Shown one piece after another: positions 42,480-50,986 of a stretch of DNA of 64,000 nucleotides. Each line of letters begins with the position of its first letter. Position 1 is the first letter of the stretch. The stretch is taken from NCBI RefSeq assembly GCF_026642255.1, contig NZ_CP113264.1:5704001-5768000 (forward strand), in the 5' to 3' direction. The stretch is from Streptomonospora nanhaiensis (GTDB lineage: Bacteria > Actinomycetota > Actinomycetes > Streptosporangiales > Streptosporangiaceae). The notes beneath the pieces are model-generated. The model saw only the letters and a program-made list of their open reading frames with translations, was not told the origin of the DNA and ran no database searches. Both the position numbers and the translations under genes were made by a program.

Positions 42480-43571
42480 ATGACCGATCAGCCCCTCGTT
42501 GTCACAGCGGGCGTGGACACCCACGGCCACACCCACCACGCCGCCGTGATCGACCCCTTGGGCCGCCACCTGGCCGACCGTGAGTTCCCCGCCACCGGCA
42601 CCGGCTACCGCCACCTGTCGTCCTGGCTGTCCTCCCACGGCACCGTGGCCGCGGTCGGGGTCGAGGGCACCGGCGCCTACGGCGCCGAGCTCTCCCGTCA
42701 CCTGGCCCGCCAGGGCCTGAGAGTGGTGGAGGTGGACCGCCCCGACCGCAAAACGCGGCGGATGAAGGGCAAGTCCGACCCCATCGACGCCTACGCCGCC
42801 GCCACCGCGGTGGCCTCCGGTCGGGCCTGCGGCACCCCCAAGACCCGTGACGGCGTCGTCGAGGCCGTCCGCTCCCTGCGGGTGGTGCGCCGCTCGGCGG
42901 TCAAGGCCCGCACCCAGGCGATCAACCAGGCCCGCCAACTGGTCATCACCTCCCCTGAACAGGTGCGCGCGGGGCTGCGCGGGCTCTCGGCCAAGGTGCT
43001 GGCCACCACGTGCGCGCGACTGCGGCCCGGTGCGGATCTGGCCGACCCCGCCCAGGCGGTCAAGTTCGCGCTGCGCCGTCTGGGCAGGCGGATCATCGCT
43101 CTGGAGGAGGAGCTCGCCGGTCTGGACGCCGAGCTCGGGGCCCTGACCCGTCGGGCGGCCCCGGAGCTGCTGGAGTTGAAGGGGGTGGGGCCGGACGTGG
43201 CCGGGCAGCTGTTGGCCACGGCCGGGGACAACCCCGGCCGGTTGGCCTCGGAAGCGGCGTTCGCGCACCTGTGCGGGGTCGCGCCGGTGCCGGCCTCGTC
43301 CGGGCGGCGGGACCGGCACCGGCTCAACCGGGGCGGTGACCGGGCCGCCAACCACGCCCTGCACACCATCGTGCTGGTACGGATGCGCTGGGACGGGCGC
43401 ACCCGCGCCTACGTCGAGCGGCGCACCGGGCAGGGCCTGTCGAAGAAGGACATCATGCGCTGTCTCAAACGCCATGTGGCCCGGGAGGTCTACCGCGTGC
43501 TGACGCGGTCGGTGCGTGACACGGCCACCAACCGAAGTCCCATCGACAGCGGCCTCGCTCAAGCTGCTTGA
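42480..43571 (+). CDS. IS110-family DEDD transposase/recombinase
   Basis: A 363-residue IS110 recombinase. The RuvC-like DEDD residues are in TAGVDTHGH, GVEGTGAYG and KSDPIDAYAAA. The C-terminal Transposase_20 domain has LKGVGPDVAGQLLATAG and the Ser-containing segment APVPASSGRRDRH, followed by NHALHTIVLVRMR. The ATG at 42480 (MTDQPLVVTAGVD) is preferred over an in-frame start at 42390, which would lie in the candidate bridge RNA. The gene appears intact. It runs opposite to the host gene. Confidence 0.92.
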   Translation: MTDQPLVVTAGVDTHGHTHHAAVIDPLGRHLADREFPATGTGYRHLSSWLSSHGTVAAVGVEGTGAYGAELSRHLARQGLRVVEVDRPDRKTRRMKGKSDPIDAYAAATAVASGRACGTPKTRDGVVEAVRSLRVVRRSAVKARTQAINQARQLVITSPEQVRAGLRGLSAKVLATTCARLRPGADLADPAQAVKFALRRLGRRIIALEEELAGLDAELGALTRRAAPELLELKGVGPDVAGQLLATAGDNPGRLASEAAFAHLCGVAPVPASSGRRDRHRLNRGGDRAANHALHTIVLVRMRWDGRTRAYVERRTGQGLSKKDIMRCLKRHVAREVYRVLTRSVRDTATNRSPIDSGLAQAA

Positions 43572-43587
43572 CATCCATAGGAGCATC

Positions 43588-44070
43588 CTCCAGGGCCTCG
43601 CGGACCTGCTCGGAGGTGTAGTCGAGGTGGCCCTCGAACTTGTTCAGCGCCACGATGTAGGGGATGCGCTTGTTCGTCTCGAAGTAGTCGACGGCGTCGA
43701 AGGAGTCCGCGAGCCTTCGGCAGTCGACCACGACGACGGCGCCCACGGCGCCGCGGACGAGGTCGTCCCACATGAACCAGAACCGGGCCTGGCCCGGGGT
43801 TCCGAACATGTACATGACCAGCTCGTCGTCGATGGTGATGCGGCCGAAGTCCATCGCGACGGTGGTGGTCGTCTTGTCGGGGGTGACCGAGGTGTCGTCG
43901 TGTCCGACGCTCGCCTCGGTCATGATCGCCTCTGTCGTGACCGGGGGAATCTCCGACACCGAGCGCACCAAGGTCGTCTTGCCGGCGCCGAAGCCACCGG
44001 CGATGACGATCTTGCTCGACATCTTCTTGCGATTCGACCGCTTGTCACTGGAAAAGTCGTTCGAGACCAC
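43588..44070 (-). pseudogene. 5' fragment of the conservon GTP-binding protein gene (cvnD type)
   Basis: The first 161 codons of a conservon GTPase are intact: Walker A GGFGAGKTTLV, a switch region with MDFGRITIDDELVMYMFGTP and the base-specificity motif NKFE. The frame then enters the IS110 element, gaining about 40 foreign residues before a stop at 43465. The missing C-terminus is found at 42125-42247. The GTG start at 44068-44070, with GAGAGG upstream, overlaps the DUF742 gene by 26 bases. In Streptomyces conservons this small GTPase interacts with the kinase, roadblock and DUF742 proteins at the membrane. Confidence 0.88.
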
Positions 44071-44404
44071 GAAGAGCCCTCTCCAGAACCTGGTTTTCCG
44101 ATGGACTGCTGCCGGTGATGGTCGGGTGGATGTACACGAGGTCCTGCTCGGCCAGGTCGCTGACCAGTACCTGTGTGACGCCCAGGGGGATGTTCAGCTC
44201 GGCCGACACCTCGGCGAGCGACCGGGTCTCCCGGCACAGTTTGTAGATGTTGATCGACTCCGGCATGAGGGTGCCAGGAGGTTCCTGCCCGGGCTCGGAC
44301 GTCGAGACCAGGGTCTGCACCATCAGCGGATGCCGTGACCGCGTCCGCCCACCGGTGAAGGTGAACGGGCGGACACGGTTACTCCTTCGCCTGCGGAAGC
44401 TCAT
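44045..44404 (-). CDS. DUF742 protein of the conservon (CvnC type)
   Basis: A 119-residue DUF742 protein. Landmarks are VRPFTFTGGRTRSRHPL near the N-terminus and a winged-helix-like region with SLAEVSAELNIPLGVTQVLV and SDLAEQDLVYIHP. The usual order in actinobacterial conservons (kinase, roadblock, DUF742, GTPase) is kept. It overlaps the GTPase start, so translation is coupled. Its biochemical role is not well defined; it may bridge the roadblock protein and the GTPase. Confidence 0.9.
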   Translation of the reverse strand: MSFRRRRSNRVRPFTFTGGRTRSRHPLMVQTLVSTSEPGQEPPGTLMPESINIYKLCRETRSLAEVSAELNIPLGVTQVLVSDLAEQDLVYIHPTITGSSPSENQVLERALRGLERLFQ

Positions 44405-44450
44405 AGCCGCAGCAACCTCATTCCTGCCGAACCGTCACGGGTCACCCTCG

Positions 44451-44876
44451 TCAGTTCTGGATGACTTCGCGCAGCTGCGAGCGCAGCTGCGGCGTGAGAA
44501 CGTGGGCCACGTTCTCGACCAGCTTGGCCATCTGGAAGCCGACGAGCTTGAGTTCCGTGCCGGGGGCGGTGAGGACCGCCATGCAGGAACCGTCGCTGAT
44601 GGCCATGATGAAGAGGTGGCCGTGGTTGAAGCGCACGAGCAGCTGCTCGCACTCACCGCGCTGGAACAGTTGGGCTCCACCGACCGCGAGGCTGTGCAGA
44701 CCGCTGGCGATGGCCGCGAGCTGCTCGGCGTGCTCCTCGGGGAAGTCACTGGAGTGGGTCAGGACCAGGCCGTCGGACGAGACCACCACGGCGTGCTCGA
44801 CGCCCCGCACGTCCCGGACGAACCGGTCGATGAGCCACGAGAAGTTCTCCACGCTGTCGTTCACGGATTCAGTCAT
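44451..44876 (-). CDS. Roadblock/LC7-domain protein of the conservon (CvnB type)
   Basis: A 141-residue roadblock/LC7 protein, the family that forms dimers regulating small GTPases. The core reads FVRDVRGVEHAVVVSSDGLV, then QLAAIASGLHSLAVGGAQLF and HLFIMAISDGSCMAVLT. It lies between the kinase-like and DUF742 genes with gaps of 103 and 46 bases, on the same strand. It should be a partner of the now-broken GTPase. Confidence 0.92.
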   Translation of the reverse strand: MTESVNDSVENFSWLIDRFVRDVRGVEHAVVVSSDGLVLTHSSDFPEEHAEQLAAIASGLHSLAVGGAQLFQRGECEQLLVRFNHGHLFIMAISDGSCMAVLTAPGTELKLVGFQMAKLVENVAHVLTPQLRSQLREVIQN

Positions 44877-44979
44877 CGTTGTGTCCTACCTGCCTCGGCC
44901 GAGTATCGGGTTCGCTGTGTACGGAGGGTGTGCGTGCACACCGGGGGGTGCTCCTGTGAGCCCCTGGGGAACGGTGGCG

Positions 44980-47745
44980 TCACTTGTCGTCGCCCTCGAT
45001 CTCCTCGCCCTCCAGAGCGGCGCGCTCCCCTTCGAGGAAGTCGCCGAGCTCGTCGCGGATCTGCGCGGCCCTGGCCTCCCCCGTCAGCTTGGGCGGGGTG
45101 TCGGCGCGGCCCTTGGGGGGTTCCGTGACCGTTCCGGGGCGCGGCATCCTCCGCAGGGGCGAGCCGTGCGGGGTGGCGCTGCGCCGGGGCAGTCCGGCCG
45201 CGGTGACCGAGGAGGCCGCGCCTTCCTTGGGAGCGGACGCGGGGACCCCGTTCGCGCCGGTGCCCGGGATGGGCCGGGGGGCCGCCGGGGCGATGGGGGC
45301 CGCGGGGGCCTTGACCGTCGGGATCGTGGACGTGCGCGCCTGTCCGGGCGTGCGGGGGGTGGCCACGCGCAGCAGCTCCTTGGGGATGATCGCGTAGGCG
45401 CTCACCCCGCGGAAGGACCGGGATTCGAGTCTGGTCTCCAGCCCGTGCTTGATCGCGATCCGGCTCGCGACGTAGAGGCCCATGTGGCGGGGCACCTCGT
45501 CGTCGAGGACCGGCTGACCGCCCAGGCGGGCGTTGAGCTCGGCCAGCTGGTTCTCGGGGATGCCCACGCCCTCGTCCTCGACGACGATCATGAGGCGGCC
45601 GTCGTCCATCTCCTGGCCGCTGATCACGACCTGGGAGTGCTCGGGCGAGTTGGCGGTGGCGTTGTCCAGCAGCTCGGCGAGGAGGTGGCTGATGTCGTCG
45701 GCCGCCATACCGGTGATGGAGGTCTGCGGGAGCTTGCCCAGGCGGACCCGGGGGTAGTCCTTGATCTCGGACGTGGCCGCGCGGGCGACGTCGAGCAGGG
45801 GGACGATCTCGTCGTGGGCGTCGGACTCTCCGCCGTCGTGTCCGGTGAGCACCAGGAGGTTCTCCCCGTTGCGCCGCATCCGGGTCGCGAAGTTGTCGAT
45901 CTGGAAGAGCTTGTCGAGCAGGTCGGGGTCCTGGGCGTCGGTCTCCAGTTCCTCGACCATCTCCAGCAGCGCGTCCACGAGCGAGAGGTCGCGCATCGCC
46001 AGGCCGGCGAGCGCCTCGTTGAGGAGGGTGCCCTGCTTGCCGCGCAGCGCGGCGATCTCCTCGACGAGCGCGGCCCGCTCGGGGAGGTCGCTGGGGACCT
46101 CCGACTGTGCCGGGGCCCGCTCCTCCTCGGGGGCGGCGGCCGTGCCGGGCTCGGGGGCCTCGACCGGGGCGGCCGGGGCCCCGGTGACGGCCTTGGGCTC
46201 GGGCTCCGCGGCGACCGCGGGGGCGGGCGCGGCCTCCTCCACGGCCCTGGCCCGCTCGGCCGCCCTGTCCTCCCGCACCTCTTCGGCGGTGGTGCGCCCG
46301 GCGTGCTCGGCCAGCAGCGCGCCGGCGGACTCGGTGGTGATCACCTGCGGCTGCTGCCCGGCGGCGAGCACGATGACGTGCTGGACGGGCTGGCCGTAGG
46401 GGTTGTACTGCCCCGGGTAGAAGACCGGCTGGCCGTGGAGCACGTAGCCGGGCGGCTGGAAGGGCATCGGGTAGGGGCTCGGGTAGGCGACCACGGGCTG
46501 CTGCGGGTACGGCGCCGGGTAGGGCGCGTGCTGCGGCGGCATGGGCTGGCCCTGCGGCGGCGCGTAGGCGCCGTACTGCGGGGGCGGCGGGGGCGCGTAG
46601 GCGTCCTGCCGGTGCGCCGGGTAGCCGGCGGGGGCCTGCGGGTGGGGCTGGTACTGCTCGTGCCCGGCGTAGCGCGGCGGCTCGTAGGGGTTGCCGTACT
46701 GGCCGCCCCGGGGGGCCTCGCCCTGGTACTGGCCGGCCTGCGGGGCCGGGCCCTGGTGGCGTCCGTCGCCCTGGTAGGGCGCCGCGTACCGGCCGTCGGG
46801 GGGCTGCGGGGCCTGGCTCCGGTCGCCCGGGTACTGCTGGCCCGCGCGCGGCGCGTCGCCGTACCGCTGCTCGGAGTAGCGCTCCTGGACGGGCGGCTCG
46901 TGCGAGGTGCTCGGCTGCTGGTAGGGGGACGGCGCCTGCGCCTCGGGGCGCTCCGGCTGCGGGGCCTGGGGCCGCTCCGCCCGGGGCTCGCCCGAACCGG
47001 CGGAGGGCTGCTGGGGCCGGTCGGCGGGCCGCTGCCACGCCTCCTGGCTCTGCTGAGCCGCCTGGCTCAGCTGCGCCGCCTGGGGGGTGCCCGTGCGGGG
47101 CTCGGGCCACCTGGCCTCGGAGGCGGGTGCCTCCTGGCGCTGGGGCTCGGGGGCCGGTGTGTGCGTCGCAGGGGCCTCGGGCCGCTCTGCGCGCTCTGGC
47201 GAGGAGGAGGTGTCGGTCATGGTGTCCGTCGTGGCGGGGATGTGCGGGCTGCGCGGTTCGGGCTCGTCGAGCCCGACGCCGCGCCACTGCGTGATCGGGG
47301 TGGCGCCGGTGTCGACGTCGTCGACGTTGCTCACCCGCCGGCTCGTGTAGGGGTTGGGAGCGCTCGCCCTGGATGCGGGGCGGTATCCGTTCTCGGCCGA
47401 TCCCGAGAAGGGCCCGGTGGCGGCGGTGTCTGTCACGGGCGGGAGGGTGTCGCCGCCGGACTCCGCCGTCTCCTTGGCTGCGGGAGCGGCACCGGCAGTG
47501 TGCTGGCCGCCTTCCCGGTCCGACGTGCGGCCGGGGGTCTGCGAGTGCGGATGCACGGGATGATGCACGGGATTTCCTTGCTCGGTCTCCGGTGACGGCG
47601 GTTCCTGGACCCTGACCATCCGGGAGATGGCCCTGCGGAACCTTCCTTCTCGTTTGGCTCCTTGCCCGTCCTCCGTCGACATCATCGGTCCGTCCCCGCC
47701 GGAGCGGGGGCCGGAGCTGTCTCGCGGTGACGGCGCCTCTGCCAC
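44980..47745 (-). CDS. Conservon histidine-kinase-like ATPase (CvnA type) lacking membrane segments
   Basis: A 921-residue protein. The N-terminal 550 residues are Pro/Gln/Tyr-rich and probably disordered, with many repeats of the type YPAPYPQQP and GYPAHRQD. A helical dimer region (ERAALVEEIAALRGKQGTLL) and a GHKL ATPase domain follow, with N box LLAELLDNATANSP and G1 VVEDEGVGIP, then a Pro/Ala-rich tail. Typical CvnA proteins have an extracellular sensor between two helices; none is visible here, so this one is probably cytoplasmic. The GTG at 47743-47745 is chosen for its AGGAG site; an ATG at 47685 is an alternative. Confidence 0.82.
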   Translation of the reverse strand: MAEAPSPRDSSGPRSGGDGPMMSTEDGQGAKREGRFRRAISRMVRVQEPPSPETEQGNPVHHPVHPHSQTPGRTSDREGGQHTAGAAPAAKETAESGGDTLPPVTDTAATGPFSGSAENGYRPASRASAPNPYTSRRVSNVDDVDTGATPITQWRGVGLDEPEPRSPHIPATTDTMTDTSSSPERAERPEAPATHTPAPEPQRQEAPASEARWPEPRTGTPQAAQLSQAAQQSQEAWQRPADRPQQPSAGSGEPRAERPQAPQPERPEAQAPSPYQQPSTSHEPPVQERYSEQRYGDAPRAGQQYPGDRSQAPQPPDGRYAAPYQGDGRHQGPAPQAGQYQGEAPRGGQYGNPYEPPRYAGHEQYQPHPQAPAGYPAHRQDAYAPPPPPQYGAYAPPQGQPMPPQHAPYPAPYPQQPVVAYPSPYPMPFQPPGYVLHGQPVFYPGQYNPYGQPVQHVIVLAAGQQPQVITTESAGALLAEHAGRTTAEEVREDRAAERARAVEEAAPAPAVAAEPEPKAVTGAPAAPVEAPEPGTAAAPEEERAPAQSEVPSDLPERAALVEEIAALRGKQGTLLNEALAGLAMRDLSLVDALLEMVEELETDAQDPDLLDKLFQIDNFATRMRRNGENLLVLTGHDGGESDAHDEIVPLLDVARAATSEIKDYPRVRLGKLPQTSITGMAADDISHLLAELLDNATANSPEHSQVVISGQEMDDGRLMIVVEDEGVGIPENQLAELNARLGGQPVLDDEVPRHMGLYVASRIAIKHGLETRLESRSFRGVSAYAIIPKELLRVATPRTPGQARTSTIPTVKAPAAPIAPAAPRPIPGTGANGVPASAPKEGAASSVTAAGLPRRSATPHGSPLRRMPRPGTVTEPPKGRADTPPKLTGEARAAQIRDELGDFLEGERAALEGEEIEGDDK

Positions 47746-48982
47746 AATCTCGTCTCCTCGAATCAGGTGGGCGGATCGGCGGCGGCCCCGCACCACCGCC
47801 CCTGACCTGGGAGGTGGCCGCGTCGGAGGCCGAGAGGGCGCACCCGTGGCAGCCGGGTGCCCCCTGCACCGGAGGAACGCCTGGACGAGGGCGGAGCACC
47901 CCCGTGCGCGCGGGGACCAGACGGGTACCGACACCCAATCCGGCCACAAGTATGCATGCCCCGCACAATTCCTGTACTTCCACCGAGAACCGTCGTTCGG
48001 TTCGTCAGACTAACAAAGGTCTCGCGGCTTGGCAGACGAATCGGGGAAGCATCGGAAAGGCGGCAGGACGGACGCTCCTGACGTGCGAGAACGCCGCACA
48101 TCGTACGCCAGATCACTTTTGTGAAGTTTGGGGGCTTTTGCCCGCTTCCACTCCTCGCGAGCACCCGTCCGCATGGTTCCGCACACGTGGCCCGGAGTGC
48201 CCGACAGAGGCCGTGACCAGCACGGACACGCCCCCGGAGGGCTGGCAGACCTCCCCCTCGGGCCGGTGGGCCCACCGCTCTCGCCGGTCCCGACGATCTT
48301 CGTCACACACGGCCCGGGTCGGCAGCGGGATGCGGGGCCCGCCCGCGGCGGGGGGCCGGGGATGCCGCGCATCCCGGAACCGCCTGCCGAGGAGCGTACC
48401 CGCACAGGGCGCGCCCGGCACACCGGGGCGGCCGATCCGGCCGACGCGGCCTCCGCAGCCGGGGAGTCGGCGAAGTCGGAGACCGCGCGAGGGAGGCCGA
48501 AAAATGTGAAACCACCCCTCCCGCCAACAACAGACAGACCGGAAAATGCCGCATAAGAAGACCGAATCCTGGACAGCCACAGCGCGAACTCCGCCCCACG
48601 GGAGCGCGGCGCCCGCTCCGCCCGGGCCGCAGGAGTGGATCCGGGCCCTCTCGTTCGGGGCGCGGCCCCTGCGACACTCTGGACCGAAACGCCCCACACC
48701 TGCCTTGAGCTGGGAATCTCCACAACTCCGCGTCGTTTCGAGCACACACCGGAGCTTCGGGGAAACGGTGTGCACGCAATCCGTCGGCGATCGGGGAGAG
48801 GATTCTGGAAGGCAGACGATTTCGCGCACGGAAGGAACTCGTCACGACCGTTCCGCGGCCGTGGCGGAGACCGCTTCTTCCGTCGCGCACGCGTAGGAGC
48901 GGTCGCATTCCACGAAGGGCGGGGACGGGCCCGAACCCGTCCCCGCCCGCTCGTGCCGCGGCCGGCCGCACCGGCCCGCCGG
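47746..48982. other. 1.2-kb region without a recognisable gene
   Basis: Several frames of 120-260 codons cross this stretch on both strands, but none has a family resemblance, a good ribosome-binding site and coding bias together. The low-GC patch at 47945-48125 lies upstream of the conservon and probably contains its promoter. The right end holds the terminator of the binding-protein gene. The remainder may be decayed coding sequence. Confidence 0.5.
48917..48948 (-). terminator. Terminator of the Opp/Dpp-type operon
   Basis: Perfect 13-bp arms (GGGCGGGGACGGG and CCCGTCCCCGCCC) around a six-base loop lie 34 bases after the stop of the binding-protein gene. Confidence 0.85.
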
Positions 48983-50794
48983 CTACTCCTCGACCGGCGC
49001 CAGGTCGCCCTGGATCAGCGACAGGATGACGTGGTTGTCCTGGTACTGCTCGTTGTTGGCGGCCGGGTGCTCCTTGTCGAAGGACTGCACCCGCACGCCC
49101 TCCACCGCGGGGGCCAGGTACTTGTACGTCCAGATGGGGATGCGCGGCAGGAGTTCGTTGAAGACGATGGCCATCGTCTTCAGGGCCTCCGTCTGCTCCT
49201 CCTCTGTCTCCGCCTGCTTGGCGACCTCGACCAGCTCGGCCAGGTCGACCTCGCCCTGGGAGGGGCTCTCCACGTTGAGGTCGAACGACTGGCCCGGGGA
49301 CTCCTCGGTGCCCGAGTTCTCCAGCAGGAAGTTCATCTGGAAGGCGCCCCAGTAGTCGGGGATCTCCGGGTTGCCCCAGTGGCGGACCGCGACCTCGAAG
49401 TCACCGGCGCCCCAGATGCCCCAGGGGTTGTCCTGCGGAACGTTTCGGGCGGTGGTGGTGATGCCGAAGTCGTTCCAGGCCTCCTCCACCTGCGTGGAGG
49501 TCAGCTCGAAGTCGCCCCAGCCGGCGACGCCGATGATCTCGTAGCTGGCCGGCTCGCCCTCGGAGGTGTGCCAGACGCCGTCCCGTTTGGTCCAGCCCGC
49601 CTCCTCCAGGAGTTCGGCGGCCCTGTCCAGGTCCTGGTCGTAGCGCTCGAACCCGGCCAGTTCGTCGGCGGTGAAGATCTCCTCCGCCTGGAGGTCCACC
49701 AGCCCCGCGTAGTGCTCGACCCGGGTGTAGCCCTCGCCGCGGGCCACCTGGCCGACGGTGTCGCTGTCGAGGATGTGCGCGAGGGCCTTGCGCACCCGCA
49801 CGTCCTGGAGCTCGGGCTTGGCGGCGTAGTTGAACATCAGGCCGCAGCCGTCGTAGCCCGCGTGCTCGATCCAGGTGAAGCCCTCCACCCCCTGGAACGC
49901 CTGCTGGTCGGCGGCGGAGGGGGCGAGGGTGGAGTAGTCCACCTCGCCCTGCTGCACCAGGAGGGCGGACTGGCGGTTGTCGCCCTTGTGGATGACGACC
50001 TCGTCGAACAGCACCTCCGTGCCCTGGTAGCCCTCCTCGTTGCGGACCAGGGTGATCCGCGCGTCGGACATCTGCTCCGGGTCGAAGCGGTACGGGCCGC
50101 TGCAGATGATCTCGTCGGGGTTGAACTCGATGAACTCGGCGTTGAACTCCGTGTGCTCGTCGTCGCCCTGGCGGACGCCGTCGGCGACCATCTGCACGGC
50201 GCGCTCGCCGAAGTCGGCGTAGGTGGTCTTGCTGACGATGCGGTGCTTGATGATGCTGCGCTCGATGTTGGGGAAGGGGTCGTCGAACCCCAGGCGCACG
50301 CTCACCGCGTCCAGCTGCTCCAGCTCCTGGACCTGCGGGAAGCCGACGCCCCACACCGGGGCCTCCAGGACGCGCATGGCGTAGCTCTGGATCATGTCGT
50401 CGGAGGTCAGGTCGGTGCCGTCGCTCCACCTCAGGCCCGAGCGCAGGGTGACGATCAGGTTGTCGCCGTCCCACTCGGTGCCCTCCAGGAGCAGGTAGTC
50501 CCACTCGTGCGTGCGCCAGTTGTAGATGCCGCCCGTGCACAGGAACAGGTCCTTGTAGACGGAGTTGAGCAGCAGCGCCCCGTCCTCGACGTGGACGTTG
50601 CGCGTCTGGGAGTCCAGGTCGTAGTCGAAGACGCCGGTGAACCGGGTGGCGCCGCTCGACGCCCGGTCACCGCCGGCGCAGGAGGTGAGCAGGCCCGCGC
50701 CCGCCGCTCCGGCCGCGCCGAACCCGACCGCGCGGAGCAGGCGGCGCCGGCTCAGGTCCCGCATGAGGGGGTTGTCCGAGGGGGTGAAGGTCAT
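48983..50794 (-). CDS. Extracellular solute-binding lipoprotein, family 5 (Opp/Dpp type), TAT-exported
   Basis: A 603-residue SBP_bac_5 protein. The N-terminus SRRRLLRAVGFGAAGAAG is a twin-arginine signal ending in the lipobox LTSC, so it is probably folded before export and then lipidated. Typical family segments are LRSGLRWSDGTDLTSDDMIQ and VRKALAHILDSDTVG. The family binds peptides, nickel or oligosaccharides. The ATG at 50794 overlaps the stop of a small membrane-protein gene (ATGA). It is last in the operon, whereas in most such operons it comes first. Confidence 0.9.
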   Translation of the reverse strand: MTFTPSDNPLMRDLSRRRLLRAVGFGAAGAAGAGLLTSCAGGDRASSGATRFTGVFDYDLDSQTRNVHVEDGALLLNSVYKDLFLCTGGIYNWRTHEWDYLLLEGTEWDGDNLIVTLRSGLRWSDGTDLTSDDMIQSYAMRVLEAPVWGVGFPQVQELEQLDAVSVRLGFDDPFPNIERSIIKHRIVSKTTYADFGERAVQMVADGVRQGDDEHTEFNAEFIEFNPDEIICSGPYRFDPEQMSDARITLVRNEEGYQGTEVLFDEVVIHKGDNRQSALLVQQGEVDYSTLAPSAADQQAFQGVEGFTWIEHAGYDGCGLMFNYAAKPELQDVRVRKALAHILDSDTVGQVARGEGYTRVEHYAGLVDLQAEEIFTADELAGFERYDQDLDRAAELLEEAGWTKRDGVWHTSEGEPASYEIIGVAGWGDFELTSTQVEEAWNDFGITTTARNVPQDNPWGIWGAGDFEVAVRHWGNPEIPDYWGAFQMNFLLENSGTEESPGQSFDLNVESPSQGEVDLAELVEVAKQAETEEEQTEALKTMAIVFNELLPRIPIWTYKYLAPAVEGVRVQSFDKEHPAANNEQYQDNHVILSLIQGDLAPVEE

Positions 50795-50982
50795 TCTTGA
50801 CTCTTCCTTTCCAGTAGGACGGCGATCAGTCCGAGGGAGAGCACGACGAGGCCGATCACGACGGTGACGACGCTGATGACGAACTCGGCTGAGCCGGGGG
50901 GATTCAGTACGGCGAGGAGGGCGCTGGCCAGGGCGAGGAACGCTCCGGCCAGGAGGGCGAAGCGGCCGACGAGGAGGAGCAC
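50791..50982 (-). CDS. 63-residue two-helix membrane protein within the transporter operon
   Basis: A small protein made almost entirely of two membrane helices (FALLAGAFLALASALLAVL and FVISVVTVVIGLVVLSLGLI) with a basic C-terminus ERKSQE. The GTG start at 50982 has GGGGAG upstream. The gene is tightly packed between the ATPase gene (4 bases) and the binding-protein gene (4-base overlap), so it is very likely a real part of the operon. I do not recognise a family; an accessory or stabilising subunit is conceivable. Confidence 0.7.
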   Translation of the reverse strand: MLLLVGRFALLAGAFLALASALLAVLNPPGSAEFVISVVTVVIGLVVLSLGLIAVLLERKSQE

Positions 50983-50986
50983 GTCC

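Larger units (their letters stand above)
42247..43589 (+). mobile_element. IS110-family insertion sequence inside the conservon GTPase gene
   Basis: An element of about 1.34 kb with one DEDD transposase gene, a left non-coding region of about 230 bases and no terminal inverted repeats or long target duplication, as usual for IS110. Both junctions contain CT, the core dinucleotide of IS621-like elements: GGACTGA-CT-GTGAAG on the left and AGCATC-CT-CCAGGG on the right. The exact ends are uncertain by a few bases, because rejoining at CT leaves the host frame one base short. It splits the GTPase gene and should be polar on the flavoprotein gene. Confidence 0.85.

Noticed and set aside
48128..48556. 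142-codon plus-strand frame in the 1.2-kb gap
   Set aside because: No family resemblance, no ribosome-binding site and no clear codon bias; overlapping frames on the other strand look equally good.
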